Of a DNA stretch of 43,385 nt, positions 18,154-28,302 are shown piece after piece. Under the pieces are notes generated by a model. The model was not told the origin of the DNA, did not search any database, and was given only the letters and a program-made list of their open reading frames with translations. This DNA is from Clostridia bacterium (GTDB taxonomy: Bacteria > Bacillota > Clostridia > Oscillospirales > CAG-382), in contig JAFQHW010000035.1 in assembly GCA_017397805.1 (NCBI GenBank), forward strand, positions 1 through 43,385. Direction: 5' to 3'. The translations under genes and the position numbers were made by a program. Each line of letters opens with the position of its first letter. Positions within the stretch are counted from its first letter, which is position 1.

Positions 18154-21100
18154 TTAGCTGAAAGACCAAGATTCCTTTTTCTGTCTGCATACCTCACCGT
18201 AGGGGCAATAGCCACAGTCGGTGCTTTTTTTCTTGAAAGGGGAAACGCACATCTCGCCGTCAAGTATTTTGTCGGCGGTTTCCGTCATATGGTTAAAGGT
18301 CTGCTCTCTGTATAAAGCAAGCTCCTCATCGCTTACCGCAACGGCACCTATACATCCCGCCTTGCCTCTGCCGTCCATGGCGGTTATTACCGCCTCGTCG
18401 TTTATGACCATGCCTTTTTGCTTGGTGGTTTTTCCGTCCTTGGGCAGTTCAAAGCTTCGGTACAGCACGCCCGCGGGCAGTGCGCCTTCCTTGTCGTTAT
18501 CGCAGTAGGTGAAAAGGTAGGACAGCATCTGCAATCCCTCGCCGCGCTCTATCATTTGCGCGTTTAAGCTTTTTTCACTGCTTTTGTAATCTACAACCCG
18601 TATGTATTTTTTGCCGTCTATTACCGCCTTGTCTACCCGGTCTATATAGCCGTTGGTGCTTACGGTTCTGCCCTTTTTGCTTATCAGTACGGGCGGTGCC
18701 ACACCGCCGCTTCCTATTTTTACCTCAAAGCCGTCGGGCACGAAGGCGCTGTTCTCAAACTCGTTACAAAGCTGTTCGCACACAAAGCACGCTACGTTTT
18801 TAAGCCTGTCTATATGCTTTGCCAGCCGTTTTGCGGGGGGAGTGGGGAAGACCTTGCTTACGTAGGCCTCCGTAAGCACGTCCAGCTCGTTTTTTATGCC
18901 CTTGCGGTCTGTGTTTACGTAACCGCCCAAATCCTTGCGCTTGTCCAAAAAATGCTCCATGATATAGTGCAGATAGGTGCCCGTATCCACGGATGAAAAC
19001 CTTATGTTGCGGTCGTCCCTTAGCTTCAGCACGTACCGCAAAAGATAGCTGAAACCGCAGTTGTTATAGCAGTCCATCTTAGAGTAGGACAAAATTATTT
19101 TCTGTCTGTGGCTTTCCTTTACGTAGGCCTCGCTGTCTTGCAAGGGGGGGCAGTCCTCGTCAATTCCCTTGCAACCTACGCTTAAAAGATAGGCTTTAAG
19201 GTTTTCTTTAAGACGGGGGTTTTTGATATAGGGGTATATATCCTCCGCCGCCTTGGTGCAAAACATATAGTCCCTTTCGTCCTCGCCGAAGGGATACACG
19301 GTGTTATGGGGGAACATCGCCGCAAGGGCTGTAAACGCAGGGGAAGGGGTGGCACCGTCTGCGGTTATACAGCTTACGGAAAGATACTCCGACGGTGCGG
19401 TGCAGGCTATGTAGAAGAAAAACCTTTCCTCGTCGATGGCTTTGTCCGTAGGCGGCAATAGCTCGATGCCGTGTTTTTCAAGGGTTTGGCTTTCCTTGTG
19501 GTTGAACACACCGCTTTTCTTGGGCAGGGAGGGGAACTCACCCTCGTTAACCCCTAAAATTATCATGGCTCTCACACCGTCACTACGCATAAGACGGGCA
19601 TCGCCTATGCTTACGCCGTGGGCAAGGGTGGGTATCGCGCCTAAGTCGCCGGCTTCAAGCATCGCACCTATCAGGGCGCGCAGTTCACCCACGGTAACGG
19701 GCATATCCCCCGCAAGGGAGCACAGACGGTCGAATATATCCACCGTAAGTCCCCATAAAGCGTAGGTTTTTGCGGCACCGTCCGTATCGCCCAAAAGCTC
19801 CAAGCTTCGGGCGGTTTCCTCCAATCGGGCACATCCGCCGCAGTCCTTCAGGTGGGAGTATATAAGCCGCACACCCTTTTCCACCGTAAGCTCTTTACTC
19901 CTCAGTCCCTCAACGGTGGGGGACAGACTTTGGGCAAGCAGAGCCTTTGCCTTGTTTATTCTGTTTAAAAGCGCCTCGTCTGCGGGACTGATGCTTTCTC
20001 TGTAGCCGGAAGGGTTCATAAGCCACGGACTGTCTTTAAGCCAGCCGTTGCCGTTTATCCTCCAGCTTTCGCCGTAATGGATAAGCTCGTCCGCTTCCTT
20101 TTGGCGAAGAATGGAGAAGTTGCTTTTTAAGTACTTTTTTATCGCCCATAAGGGCGCTTTTTCCGCCGCTATGTCCAAAACCCCCATAATAAAGGCGCTT
20201 AGAGGCTTGGTGGCGGCAGAATCCTTCTCCGCAAAATAGAAAGGGATTCCGTATTTGCGAAGGACCTCGTCCAATATACCGCTGTAGTTTTCGGGATGAC
20301 GGCAAGCAACGGCTATGCTGTTAAAGTCGTAGCCTTTACCGCGCAGGGCGTATATTTCCGATGCCGCCCTCAAGCTTTCCTCGTATCTGTCCTTGCATTG
20401 AGCCAAGGAGATACTGTCTGCCTTTTCACCGTAGGGAGCCGCCCTGTGCCATAACTTTTCTTCTAAATAGCGTAAAGCTTTATCTTCACTTCCGTAGTTT
20501 TCTCTGAGGAAAATATCCTTGCAAGGGACGGGGCATATGCTTTTGATTTTCTCCGCGCAGTTAAAAGTGCCGTTGAAAATGCCGCTTTCGTCCTCGTCAC
20601 ACAAAAAGCTTACGTATATATCCTCCGCGCTTTCGGAAATACGGGCGATAATATCGTACTGGTTGGGGGTGAAGGTGTAGATTCCGTCTATAAAAACGGA
20701 ACATCCCTTAAAAAAGTCGGTCCCCTCAAGGGCTTTATTAAGCCGTTTAAGTCCGTCTTCGTCATCGGTCTTGTCGTTGCCCAACAGTTTTTCGTACTGC
20801 TTATATATAAGTATCAGGTCTTGAAGCTTGCTTCCCAAGCCGCCGTCACCCTTTATGTCCTTTACCTTGCTTTTTAAGCCGTCGGCAGAAACACCCAAAC
20901 GCTTTATGGCGCTTACGGTTTCTCTCAGCTCCCCTATATCTTTGGCGGAGGGGGCGGTATATAACCGCAACTGTTCTTTAAGCTCTAAAAGTGCGCGGCG
21001 CACAAGTACGGTCTTCCCCACACCGTCCACCGCCGTGGTGTTAAGACCGCCTATGGTGCGGAATACGTGGTTGGGAAGCCGTTCAAAGTTAAGAACCTCG

Positions 21101-21270
21101 GTACCCAAGGCGGTGGCACCCGCTTTTTCCAGCCTAAGCTCCGTATCCACGCTATGCTGTTCGGGCACTAAAAAAAGACAGTCTGCACCCACAGACTGCT
21201 TTTCTTTAAGACAATTTATAAGATACTCTGTTTTTCCGCTTCCTGCTCTTCCGAAAATCCTATAGAGCAT
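18154..21270 (-). CDS. addB: ATP-dependent helicase/nuclease subunit B (AddB)
   Basis: The 1038-residue partner of AddA has Walker A GRAGSGKTEYL at the N-terminus (7-17), an inactivated-helicase body and a C-terminal nuclease domain. Its iron-sulfur cluster cysteines are visible: Cys734 or Cys738 (MDCYNNCGF) with Cys1019, Cys1022 and Cys1028 (DCGYCPYGEVC). A nuclease VVDYKSSEKS motif lies before the last cysteines. The ATG is preceded by AGGAGG. It begins 9 bases after spoIIR and is followed by addA after 14 bases, so sporulation signalling and recombination repair genes may be co-transcribed. Confidence 0.95.
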   Translation of the reverse strand: MLYRIFGRAGSGKTEYLINCLKEKQSVGADCLFLVPEQHSVDTELRLEKAGATALGTEVLNFERLPNHVFRTIGGLNTTAVDGVGKTVLVRRALLELKEQLRLYTAPSAKDIGELRETVSAIKRLGVSADGLKSKVKDIKGDGGLGSKLQDLILIYKQYEKLLGNDKTDDEDGLKRLNKALEGTDFFKGCSVFIDGIYTFTPNQYDIIARISESAEDIYVSFLCDEDESGIFNGTFNCAEKIKSICPVPCKDIFLRENYGSEDKALRYLEEKLWHRAAPYGEKADSISLAQCKDRYEESLRAASEIYALRGKGYDFNSIAVACRHPENYSGILDEVLRKYGIPFYFAEKDSAATKPLSAFIMGVLDIAAEKAPLWAIKKYLKSNFSILRQKEADELIHYGESWRINGNGWLKDSPWLMNPSGYRESISPADEALLNRINKAKALLAQSLSPTVEGLRSKELTVEKGVRLIYSHLKDCGGCARLEETARSLELLGDTDGAAKTYALWGLTVDIFDRLCSLAGDMPVTVGELRALIGAMLEAGDLGAIPTLAHGVSIGDARLMRSDGVRAMIILGVNEGEFPSLPKKSGVFNHKESQTLEKHGIELLPPTDKAIDEERFFFYIACTAPSEYLSVSCITADGATPSPAFTALAAMFPHNTVYPFGEDERDYMFCTKAAEDIYPYIKNPRLKENLKAYLLSVGCKGIDEDCPPLQDSEAYVKESHRQKIILSYSKMDCYNNCGFSYLLRYVLKLRDDRNIRFSSVDTGTYLHYIMEHFLDKRKDLGGYVNTDRKGIKNELDVLTEAYVSKVFPTPPAKRLAKHIDRLKNVACFVCEQLCNEFENSAFVPDGFEVKIGSGGVAPPVLISKKGRTVSTNGYIDRVDKAVIDGKKYIRVVDYKSSEKSLNAQMIERGEGLQMLSYLFTYCDNDKEGALPAGVLYRSFELPKDGKTTKQKGMVINDEAVITAMDGRGKAGCIGAVAVSDEELALYREQTFNHMTETADKILDGEMCVSPFKKKSTDCGYCPYGEVCRQKKESWSFS

Positions 21271-21279
21271 ATGAACCTC

Positions 21280-21867
21280 CTATGAAAACAACCACTCTAA
21301 CAATTTAAACTTGAATTTATAGCGTTTTGCATCGGTTTTGAATACGCGGTGGGAACCGTCGCCATCCCAAGCTATGCTGAGACTGTCTGCCGCGCCCGTA
21401 CACATGGGCGGGAACAGCACGCACCACCAATTTTGCCCTTCGCCTTCTCCCAACACTATACGCAGGGATTTATAGTTGCCTGCGGGCAGGGTGGTTTCTC
21501 CGTACTCTCTGGTGGGGTAGTGCTCTACACCGTAGCAAAGGGTGGCGCGGTAGCTGAAGCCTTGGTCTTCCAACACGCGGTTGGCAAGCTCCACCGCGCT
21601 TTCTGCGGCGGCAAGGCTTAGGTTTTCTGCCGCTTCTATAGTTTCCGCATTGCCGAAAAGTTCGGCTTTAAGTATTTCATCTCTTATTTTAAGCTTTACG
21701 GCTTGGTCGGCTTCGCTGTCGGAGTTGGCAATTATATGAAGCCGTATCAGCTTGTCGTAAACCTGACCTTCCGTGCCGATAAGCACCAAATCGCACACTA
21801 CAAGAGTCAAAAGACACAGCGCCAAACACAACGCCACCGCTTTTAGGGTTATTTTTTGTTTTTTCAT
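21280..21867 (-). CDS. spoIIR: Stage II sporulation protein R
   Basis: The 195-residue secreted signalling protein is, in Bacillus, made in the forespore and needed to trigger SpoIIGA processing of pro-sigma-E in the mother cell. It has an N-terminal hydrophobic segment (about 9-31), then the family blocks LIRLHIIANSDSEADQ, KLKIRDEIL, LPAGNYKSLRIVLGEGEGQN and WWCVLFPPMC. Its presence implies a sporulation lineage. The ATG has no clear Shine-Dalgarno; it directly follows the perfect palindrome CCGTTATAACGG, and AACGGAGA about 33 bases upstream can pair with TCTCCGTT (see findings). No convincing sigma-F promoter was found. Confidence 0.94.
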   Translation of the reverse strand: MKKQKITLKAVALCLALCLLTLVVCDLVLIGTEGQVYDKLIRLHIIANSDSEADQAVKLKIRDEILKAELFGNAETIEAAENLSLAAAESAVELANRVLEDQGFSYRATLCYGVEHYPTREYGETTLPAGNYKSLRIVLGEGEGQNWWCVLFPPMCTGAADSLSIAWDGDGSHRVFKTDAKRYKFKFKLLEWLFS

Positions 21868-21938
21868 AGCCGTTATAACGGAGAGTTATGTATAATTTTA
21901 TCTCCGTTCCTCCTTCAAAAGGAGTGTTGACGGCAATT

Positions 21939-22760
21939 CTATATTTTATTCACGCTTTCTGCGCAGACGCCGCCTACGGCTTTTGCCGCCGCCGCGGCTT
22001 TTTCTCCGTCGGCAAAGATGCCGAACACCGTAGGCCCCTTACCGCTTATGCCGGAATATACGGCACCGTGAGCTTTTAGCGTTGCCATATGCTCTGCAAC
22101 GGTACCGTCGCGCTCTGCCGCAAAGGGCAAAAAGCTGTTACCGCAAAGGCTGTAATCGGGGGTGTTCTCCCAAGACTTAAAGAAAGCTTCGGCATTGGGG
22201 TAGGGGTTAACGCCCTTATCCAAGGCGCGGTACATTTCGGGGGTGGAAAGCCGTTCCTTGCCGTAAAGGAGCACGAAATACAGCTTACGCTCCTTTATGG
22301 CGCTCAGCTTTTCTCCTATGCCTCTTGCACGCTTAGTGCCGCCGACAAGGCAAAATGGCACGTCTGCGCCTAACTCAAGGGAGATTTTTTCCAACTGCTC
22401 CGCGGTAAAAGGACTTCCGTACAGTCGGTTAAGTCCTCTCAGCACCGCCGCACCGTCGGCACTGCCGCCGCCAAGTCCCGCACATTGAGGGATTCGTTTC
22501 TCAAGGCAAATGGAAGCGCCGCCGCTTATGCCGCTTTCCCTGAAGAAAAGCCGCGCCGCCTTTACCGCCAAGTTGTCCTCACCGCAGCTTAGCCGTTGCC
22601 CCTTTACCGTAAGGCTTACAGCGTCCGCTTTTTCAAGACTTATAAGGTCGCAAAGGCTTACGGTCTGCATAAGACTATCCAATAAATGGTAGCCGTTTTC
22701 CGCGCGCGCGCCTACCGAAAGGCAAATATTAAGTTTTCCGTAGGCGTTTTCGCATATCAT
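21939..22760 (-). CDS. ispE: 4-Diphosphocytidyl-2-C-methyl-D-erythritol kinase
   Basis: The 273-residue GHMP kinase phosphorylates CDP-ME in the non-mevalonate isoprenoid pathway. The N-terminal NAYGKLNICLSV and the ATP-binding PQCAGLGGGSADGAA are diagnostic; GADVPFCLVGGT and SGKGPTVFG follow. The ATG at 22758-22760 overlaps the stop of the DUF362 gene as ATGA and matches the family start, so the longer in-frame reading that would run into the DUF362 gene is rejected. dxr and ispG of the same pathway are in the same run. A 71-base gap separates it from spoIIR. Confidence 0.96.
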   Translation of the reverse strand: MICENAYGKLNICLSVGARAENGYHLLDSLMQTVSLCDLISLEKADAVSLTVKGQRLSCGEDNLAVKAARLFFRESGISGGASICLEKRIPQCAGLGGGSADGAAVLRGLNRLYGSPFTAEQLEKISLELGADVPFCLVGGTKRARGIGEKLSAIKERKLYFVLLYGKERLSTPEMYRALDKGVNPYPNAEAFFKSWENTPDYSLCGNSFLPFAAERDGTVAEHMATLKAHGAVYSGISGKGPTVFGIFADGEKAAAAAKAVGGVCAESVNKI

Positions 22761-23899
22761 ATCTTCAATATCCTGTTGGTTTTGATGTAAACCGCTTTCG
22801 GCGGGCAAAGCTCCTGACAGCAGAAGCACAAAATGCACTTATCTCTGTGTATCTTAGGCTTGCCGCCCTTCATTTCAATGGTCTTTACGGGGCAATACTC
22901 CGCGCATTTTCCGCAACGGACGCATTTTTTGCGGTCTATCTTGGGGCGCGGCTTGAAAAACTTTATCACTCTGCCGCCGCACATATTCTGCATCCTGGTA
23001 ATAAGGGATATTTTCCCCTTGGGGTGACTGTCGGGCAGTACCAAATCACGGATTTTAAAGCCTTCAAACTCCGCTTCGCTTAAATTTGTGCACTCGTATC
23101 CTACGGATTCGGGGCACAGAGCACGCGCTTTTGCATCCAAAAGCTGGGGCACGTCATTAAGTCCCAAAAGGGTGGCGCACACGCTGTCACACATAAAAGC
23201 GTCTGTACTAACGGCAACGAAGCCAAAATTGCGGGTGATGCCCGCGGTGGGACCGTTGCCCTCCATACCTACGATTCCGTCGGCAATATTAAGACAAATG
23301 GGAAGGGCAACGTGCAGATCGTTAAGCATCCGCACGAAATCGTTAATTTGTGGGAAACGGGCGTGCAGTTCAAACTTCCTAAGTCCCGGTACTGCGCCGA
23401 AGGTGTTCTTCGCCGCACCCGAATACATAGTAAGTGCGTGGGTCTTCACCTTGCACAGATTAATAATAAGCTCAGCCTCCGCTATAGGCTTTATTATCTC
23501 AAAGTTTTTGGTGATAAGTCCGTGAGGGGTATCCACCGTCACGCTTTCCGCCTTGGTGCAAAGCTTTACGTTAAGGTCGGACAAGGCTTCGGTAACACCG
23601 CAAGCGGCAAACTGGGATCTTAAAGAACTGTCCGTATAAGTGCCGCCGTGGCTTTCCGCAACGCTTATCTCCGCACCCGCTTCAAGAAGCGTTGTGCATA
23701 ATGCGCGAAGCATCTTCGGGTGGGTGGTAGCGCCCGATTCTATACCCTTTTTGGTTACCAAGTTGGGTTTTATAAGCACCCTTTTTTTGCCCTTTAAAAA
23801 GGCTTTTGCGCCGCCGTAGGGTGCAAAAACGTCCTTCATCAGCTTTTGCATGGTCTGCTCTTGGTAGTCGGCGGCTTTGTATAAATAAACTTTTTCCAT
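22757..23899 (-). CDS. DUF362 domain protein with C-terminal 2x[4Fe-4S] ferredoxin
   Basis: The 380-residue protein has a DUF362 domain (about 35-300; blocks VLIKPNLVTKKG, VAESHGGTY, INLCKVKTHALTMYSGA, KNTFGAVPG) and a C-terminal bacterial-ferredoxin domain with CVRCGKCAEYCP (326-337) and CILCFCCQELCP (355-366). Biochemical function is not established for this family; electron transfer is implied. It starts one base after the polC stop without its own clear Shine-Dalgarno and overlaps ispE by ATGA, so it is translated as part of a coupled polC-DUF362-ispE block. A role as electron carrier for IspG, encoded just upstream of polC, is a guess. Confidence 0.88.
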   Translation of the reverse strand: MEKVYLYKAADYQEQTMQKLMKDVFAPYGGAKAFLKGKKRVLIKPNLVTKKGIESGATTHPKMLRALCTTLLEAGAEISVAESHGGTYTDSSLRSQFAACGVTEALSDLNVKLCTKAESVTVDTPHGLITKNFEIIKPIAEAELIINLCKVKTHALTMYSGAAKNTFGAVPGLRKFELHARFPQINDFVRMLNDLHVALPICLNIADGIVGMEGNGPTAGITRNFGFVAVSTDAFMCDSVCATLLGLNDVPQLLDAKARALCPESVGYECTNLSEAEFEGFKIRDLVLPDSHPKGKISLITRMQNMCGGRVIKFFKPRPKIDRKKCVRCGKCAEYCPVKTIEMKGGKPKIHRDKCILCFCCQELCPPKAVYIKTNRILKI

Positions 23900-23900
23900 A

Positions 23901-26900
23901 TTAAAACAACGTTATCTGGTCGGATTCGGGCAGTGTGTCCACCGCGCCGTTCTTCTTAAGCACCTCTACTACGGTTTTTGTAAGCGCCGCTTTGCGCTTC
24001 AATTCCTCTAAGGTGGAGGCGCCGTCCTCGTGGATGGCTTTATAAATATTCTCCGCCGCCGCTTCACCCAATCCGTTCAGGGAGGATAGGGGCAGTCTTA
24101 TCTTGCCGTTTTCGGGCACGAAGGCAAAGGCTCTGCTTTTAAACACGTCCACGGGCAAAAACTCTATCCCTCTCGCCTGCATCTCTATAACCAGATACAA
24201 AATGGATAAGGTTTCCTCCTCCTTGGCGGTGGGGTTGGTAAGTGCTTCCAAATCCGTGCGCGCTTTAAAGGAACGCTCCTTGTTAAGCATAAGCTCCGCA
24301 TCAAAACCCGTCTGCTTTACGGTAAAGTACGCCGCGTAAAACTCCATGGGGCGGTGCACCTTAAACCAGCCTAAACGCAGTGCGGCTATCATATACGCCG
24401 CCGCGTGTGCTTTGGGGAACATGTACTTTATCTTATTGCAGGAGTCGATATACCATTGGGGCACGTTTGCCGCCTTCATCTCCTCCTCGTATTCGGGTTT
24501 TACACCCTTACCCTTACGCACATCCTCCATTATCTTAAAGGCGCTTTGATAATTAACACCCTTTTGGATAAGATAAAGCATTATACTGTCACGGGTACCG
24601 ATTATCTCGGATATGGTGCAGGTGCCGTTATTTATAAGGTCCTCACCGTTGCCCAGCCAGATGCCCGTCCCGTGGGAAAGACCTGATATCTGCAACAGGT
24701 CGGAGAAGCACTTGGGGCGCGCTACTTTAAGCATTTTGCGCACGTAGGGGGTGCCGCATTCGGGCATCCCGTAGGTGCCGGTCTCACTGCCGATGGTTTC
24801 GGGACTTACCCCTATGGATTTGGTGGAAAGGAACAGGTCCATGACCTTGGGGTCGTTCATGGGTACGGTACGCACGTCTATGCCCGTATAATCCGTAAGC
24901 TTGCGGTATATGGTGGGTACGTCGTGCCCCAGCATATCCAATTTAAGCAAGGTATCGTGAAGATATTCGAAAGCGAAGTGGGTGGTAACGACACCGCTGG
25001 ACTCCTTCTCCGCGGGATACTGTACTGCCGAAAAATCGTAGATTTCGTATTCCTTGGGGATAACCACGATGCCGCCGGGGTGCTGACCCGTGGTGCGCTT
25101 AACGCCGGTACAGCCTGCGGCAAGACGGGATATTTCCGCCTTGGAAAGGTTTTTGTTATGCTCCTCCGCATATTTTTTTGCGTAGCCGAAGGCGGTTTTT
25201 TCCGCTATGCCGGAAACCGTTCCCGCACGGAATATATTTTCCGCACCGAAAAGCACTTCGGTGTATTTATGGGATTTACCCTGTATCTCACCTGAGAAGT
25301 TAAGGTCTATATCGGGGGCCTTATCGCCCTTGAAGCCCAAGAAGGTTTCAAAGGGAATATCGTGACCGTCGTTGATCATCTTAACGCCGCATTCTTCGCA
25401 GTCTCTGTCGGGCAGGTCGAATCCGCTGCCCACACTGCCGTCAAGGAAGAAAATGCTCTTTTTGCACTTGGGACAGCGATAATGGGGAGGGAAGGGATCC
25501 ACCTCGGAAATGCCCGAAAGGGAGGCAACCACGGATGAGCCTACGGAGCCTCTGGAGCCTACGAGGTAGCCGTTTTCCTCGCTGTTTTTAACCAGCTTTA
25601 CCGCTATCATATACAAGGAGGCAAAGCCGTGTTCGATGATAGAGCCAAGCTCTCTTTCCAATCTGTCCTTTACCACGTCGGGCAAGGGAGAGCCGAAACG
25701 GTTTTCCGCTTCCGCATAGCAAAGCGCCTTCAGTTCCTCGGTTGCGCCCTCAAGCTCGGGGGTGTACTGTCCGTCGGGGATGGGCAGTATATCCTCTATC
25801 ATATCCGCTATCTTTCTCGTGTTGGTAACCACTACCTGAAAAGCCGTTTCCTTGCCTAAATAGGCAAACTCTTCCAACATTTCGTCGGTGGTACGCAGAT
25901 ACAAGCCAACGTCGCTGTCCGCACCTTTCATCTTCTTCACCCACAGCATGACCTTACGGTATATCTCGTCTTCGGGGTTAAGAAAATGCACGTCGCCCGT
26001 AGCGCAAACGGGTTTATTCTGTTTTGCGCCGATGGCTACTATCTTGCGGTTTATATCCCACAGGGCGTTGTGGTCACGCACCTCGCCGCTTTCTATAAGA
26101 AAAGCGTTGTTGCAGTTGGGCATTATCTCAAAATAGTCGTAAAAATCGGCAATTTTAAGCTGTTCACCGTACTTTTTGTTCTCAAGCACCGCGCGGTAAA
26201 GCTCGCCCCTTTCGCAAGCAGAGCCTATTATAAGACCTTCTCTGTGTTGGGAGAGGACGGTCTTGGGTATGCGGGGCACGCGGTAGAAGGAATCCAGATA
26301 AGAGCTGCTTATTATCTTATACAGATTCTTTAGTCCCGCCGTGTTTTTAACTAAAATCGATATATGGTAAACGTCTTTTATCTTTTTGGGGTCGGAGGAG
26401 CCGCTCATCGCCTCAAGCATCTCACCAACGGTATAGACGCCCTGCTTTTTAAGCTTATCCACCATGCAGGCAAAGATCGCCGCAAGCATCTTGGTATCGT
26501 CGGTGGCGCGGTGGTGGTCAAACTCACCCAGATTATAATACTCCGCCAAAAGGTTTAGCTTGTGCTTGGAAAGCTCGGAATTTACGTAGCGGGAGAGGGA
26601 TACCGTATCCAGATAAGGGTTTTCAAAGCTAAGTCCGTCACGGATCGCCACCTTGCGGATAAAGCTCGTATCAAAGGATGCGTTGTGGGCGATAAGCATT
26701 CTGTTACCGCAAAAATCGAGGAACGCACCTACCGCCTCTTTTTCCGAGGGGGCGTTTTTAACCATCTCGTCGGTGATGCCCGTAAGCCGCGTTATCTCCT
26801 CGGGTATGGGCATGGCGGGGTTAACGTAGGTTTCAAACTCCTCCGTCACCTGACCGTCCTTATAAATTACCGCGCCTATCTGGGTTATACCGCAGTTGGC

Positions 26901-28298
26901 GGGGGAAAGTCCCGTGGTTTCTATATCAAATATTACAAACTCGCCCTCGGCAAGGGAAACGTTATATTCTTCCGTGTAGCCGTAAATTGCCCTGGCGGTA
27001 TCGTCCACCAAGTAACCCTCCATACCGTAAATCGGCTTGACGGGAGAGGGGCCGCCGCGCTTTTTGCTTGTTGCCTTCATTATTTCGGGATAAGACTGAG
27101 CGTTGCCGTGATCGGTAACGGCAATAGCGGGCATATTCCACTTTTCTGCTGTGGAAATAAGCTCCGCGGGGTCGCAAAGAGCATCACTGGCAGACATATT
27201 CGTGTGCAAATGGAGCTCTACTCTCGGTGTGGGGTGGGTGTCTATGCGCTCCTTGCGTTTTATCTTGCATATTGCGTTGGCGCGCAGAATATACTCCTCC
27301 TCATAGGTGTCGAAGGTGTATTTGCCCTCTATAAGCAGACATTGCTTGTTTTTCACGCTTGAAAGCATACCGTCCACGCCTTCGGAAACGCGCACCATTA
27401 CGGAGGAGCTTAAATCGGTTACGTAGATTTTGTAGTTGATTTTCGTACCGTCGCGGTTTTCCTTGCTTTCCACAAGAAATACCTGACCGCAAACGGTGCC
27501 CTTACGCTCAGGCTCTAAGGCGGCGATGGGTGTGGGCGGGGCGGTTATGGGCCTTCCGCCGAAAATCTGATCTTTTTCTCTTAAATCAAAGCTTATTTTA
27601 CCGCAGGTGAAGATGCCCTCGTCGCTTTCGTGGGCCTCCACGTCTATTTCTTCTTCGTTTACGGAGCTTATCTTGGGACTTTCCTTGGCTTCCTCACGGC
27701 GGCGCAATATCTCCGCCTCTGCCGCTTCCTTTTCCTGTTGTTTTGCCTGATACTCACGCAATCTCTCTGCGGCTTCTCTTTCCAAGGCGTCCGCCTCGGC
27801 GGTCTGGAACAAATACTCCGTCTGCCCCGCAAAGCTTACCTTTACGGTGCCGTTGAACTGAGCGGAAATGCATTCTTCAAAAAATCTGTCCGCTCCTATG
27901 CGGTACAGATAAGAGGGGTCAAGCCCCTGACGAAGCTTTATGCACAGCTTGTCCTCGTTAAGGCGAAAGCTGCAGCCGTCAAAAAAGCCTTTTGCCACAC
28001 CCTCACCGTCAAAACGGGAGAACACCGCCACAAGTCCTTCCGCGTGCTTTTCCTCAAACTTTACGCCTCTGAAGCAGGGGCGGAAAAGCAGATCGTTAAG
28101 ACCGTAGGCGGTTTTGATGTTAGCCTCCAAAGCGTAAAGCGCTTTAAGGGGAACAAAGCATGAAAAAGTAAGAGCAGCGTACATTCTCCGCTGTTCTTTC
28201 TCTACTTTAAGGCTGAAATCTTCCAAGCTGTCAAGAAGCGCCGCCTCTTTTTCCGTAAAGGTATAGCGGCTGAACTTCTTTATAAAAGCGTCCTTCAT
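23901..28298 (-). CDS. polC: DNA polymerase III alpha subunit, Gram-positive type (PolC)
   Basis: The 1465-residue replicative polymerase carries its own proofreading exonuclease. Features in order are an N-terminal domain, an OB-like region, a PHP part starting at VELHLHTNMSASDA (about 359), an inserted DnaQ-type exonuclease (about 452-620, FDIETTGLSP), the second PHP part, a zinc-binding stretch with CPKCKKS and DCEECG (about 943), the polymerase active-site block APDIDLNFSGEIQG (about 993) and TTGQHPGGIVV. The length fits the family (about 1430-1470). It starts 4 bases after ispG ends, as in the conserved Firmicutes order rseP-ispG-polC. Confidence 0.98.
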   Translation of the reverse strand: MKDAFIKKFSRYTFTEKEAALLDSLEDFSLKVEKEQRRMYAALTFSCFVPLKALYALEANIKTAYGLNDLLFRPCFRGVKFEEKHAEGLVAVFSRFDGEGVAKGFFDGCSFRLNEDKLCIKLRQGLDPSYLYRIGADRFFEECISAQFNGTVKVSFAGQTEYLFQTAEADALEREAAERLREYQAKQQEKEAAEAEILRRREEAKESPKISSVNEEEIDVEAHESDEGIFTCGKISFDLREKDQIFGGRPITAPPTPIAALEPERKGTVCGQVFLVESKENRDGTKINYKIYVTDLSSSVMVRVSEGVDGMLSSVKNKQCLLIEGKYTFDTYEEEYILRANAICKIKRKERIDTHPTPRVELHLHTNMSASDALCDPAELISTAEKWNMPAIAVTDHGNAQSYPEIMKATSKKRGGPSPVKPIYGMEGYLVDDTARAIYGYTEEYNVSLAEGEFVIFDIETTGLSPANCGITQIGAVIYKDGQVTEEFETYVNPAMPIPEEITRLTGITDEMVKNAPSEKEAVGAFLDFCGNRMLIAHNASFDTSFIRKVAIRDGLSFENPYLDTVSLSRYVNSELSKHKLNLLAEYYNLGEFDHHRATDDTKMLAAIFACMVDKLKKQGVYTVGEMLEAMSGSSDPKKIKDVYHISILVKNTAGLKNLYKIISSSYLDSFYRVPRIPKTVLSQHREGLIIGSACERGELYRAVLENKKYGEQLKIADFYDYFEIMPNCNNAFLIESGEVRDHNALWDINRKIVAIGAKQNKPVCATGDVHFLNPEDEIYRKVMLWVKKMKGADSDVGLYLRTTDEMLEEFAYLGKETAFQVVVTNTRKIADMIEDILPIPDGQYTPELEGATEELKALCYAEAENRFGSPLPDVVKDRLERELGSIIEHGFASLYMIAVKLVKNSEENGYLVGSRGSVGSSVVASLSGISEVDPFPPHYRCPKCKKSIFFLDGSVGSGFDLPDRDCEECGVKMINDGHDIPFETFLGFKGDKAPDIDLNFSGEIQGKSHKYTEVLFGAENIFRAGTVSGIAEKTAFGYAKKYAEEHNKNLSKAEISRLAAGCTGVKRTTGQHPGGIVVIPKEYEIYDFSAVQYPAEKESSGVVTTHFAFEYLHDTLLKLDMLGHDVPTIYRKLTDYTGIDVRTVPMNDPKVMDLFLSTKSIGVSPETIGSETGTYGMPECGTPYVRKMLKVARPKCFSDLLQISGLSHGTGIWLGNGEDLINNGTCTISEIIGTRDSIMLYLIQKGVNYQSAFKIMEDVRKGKGVKPEYEEEMKAANVPQWYIDSCNKIKYMFPKAHAAAYMIAALRLGWFKVHRPMEFYAAYFTVKQTGFDAELMLNKERSFKARTDLEALTNPTAKEEETLSILYLVIEMQARGIEFLPVDVFKSRAFAFVPENGKIRLPLSSLNGLGEAAAENIYKAIHEDGASTLEELKRKAALTKTVVEVLKKNGAVDTLPESDQITLF

Positions 28299-28302
28299 TG
28301 TA

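Noticed and set aside
18140..18190. Longer N-terminus for addA
   Set aside because: The extra 17 codons overlap addB and match nothing in the family, while the AddA start motif begins exactly at ATG 18139. The same reasoning removed upstream extensions of pncC and ispE.
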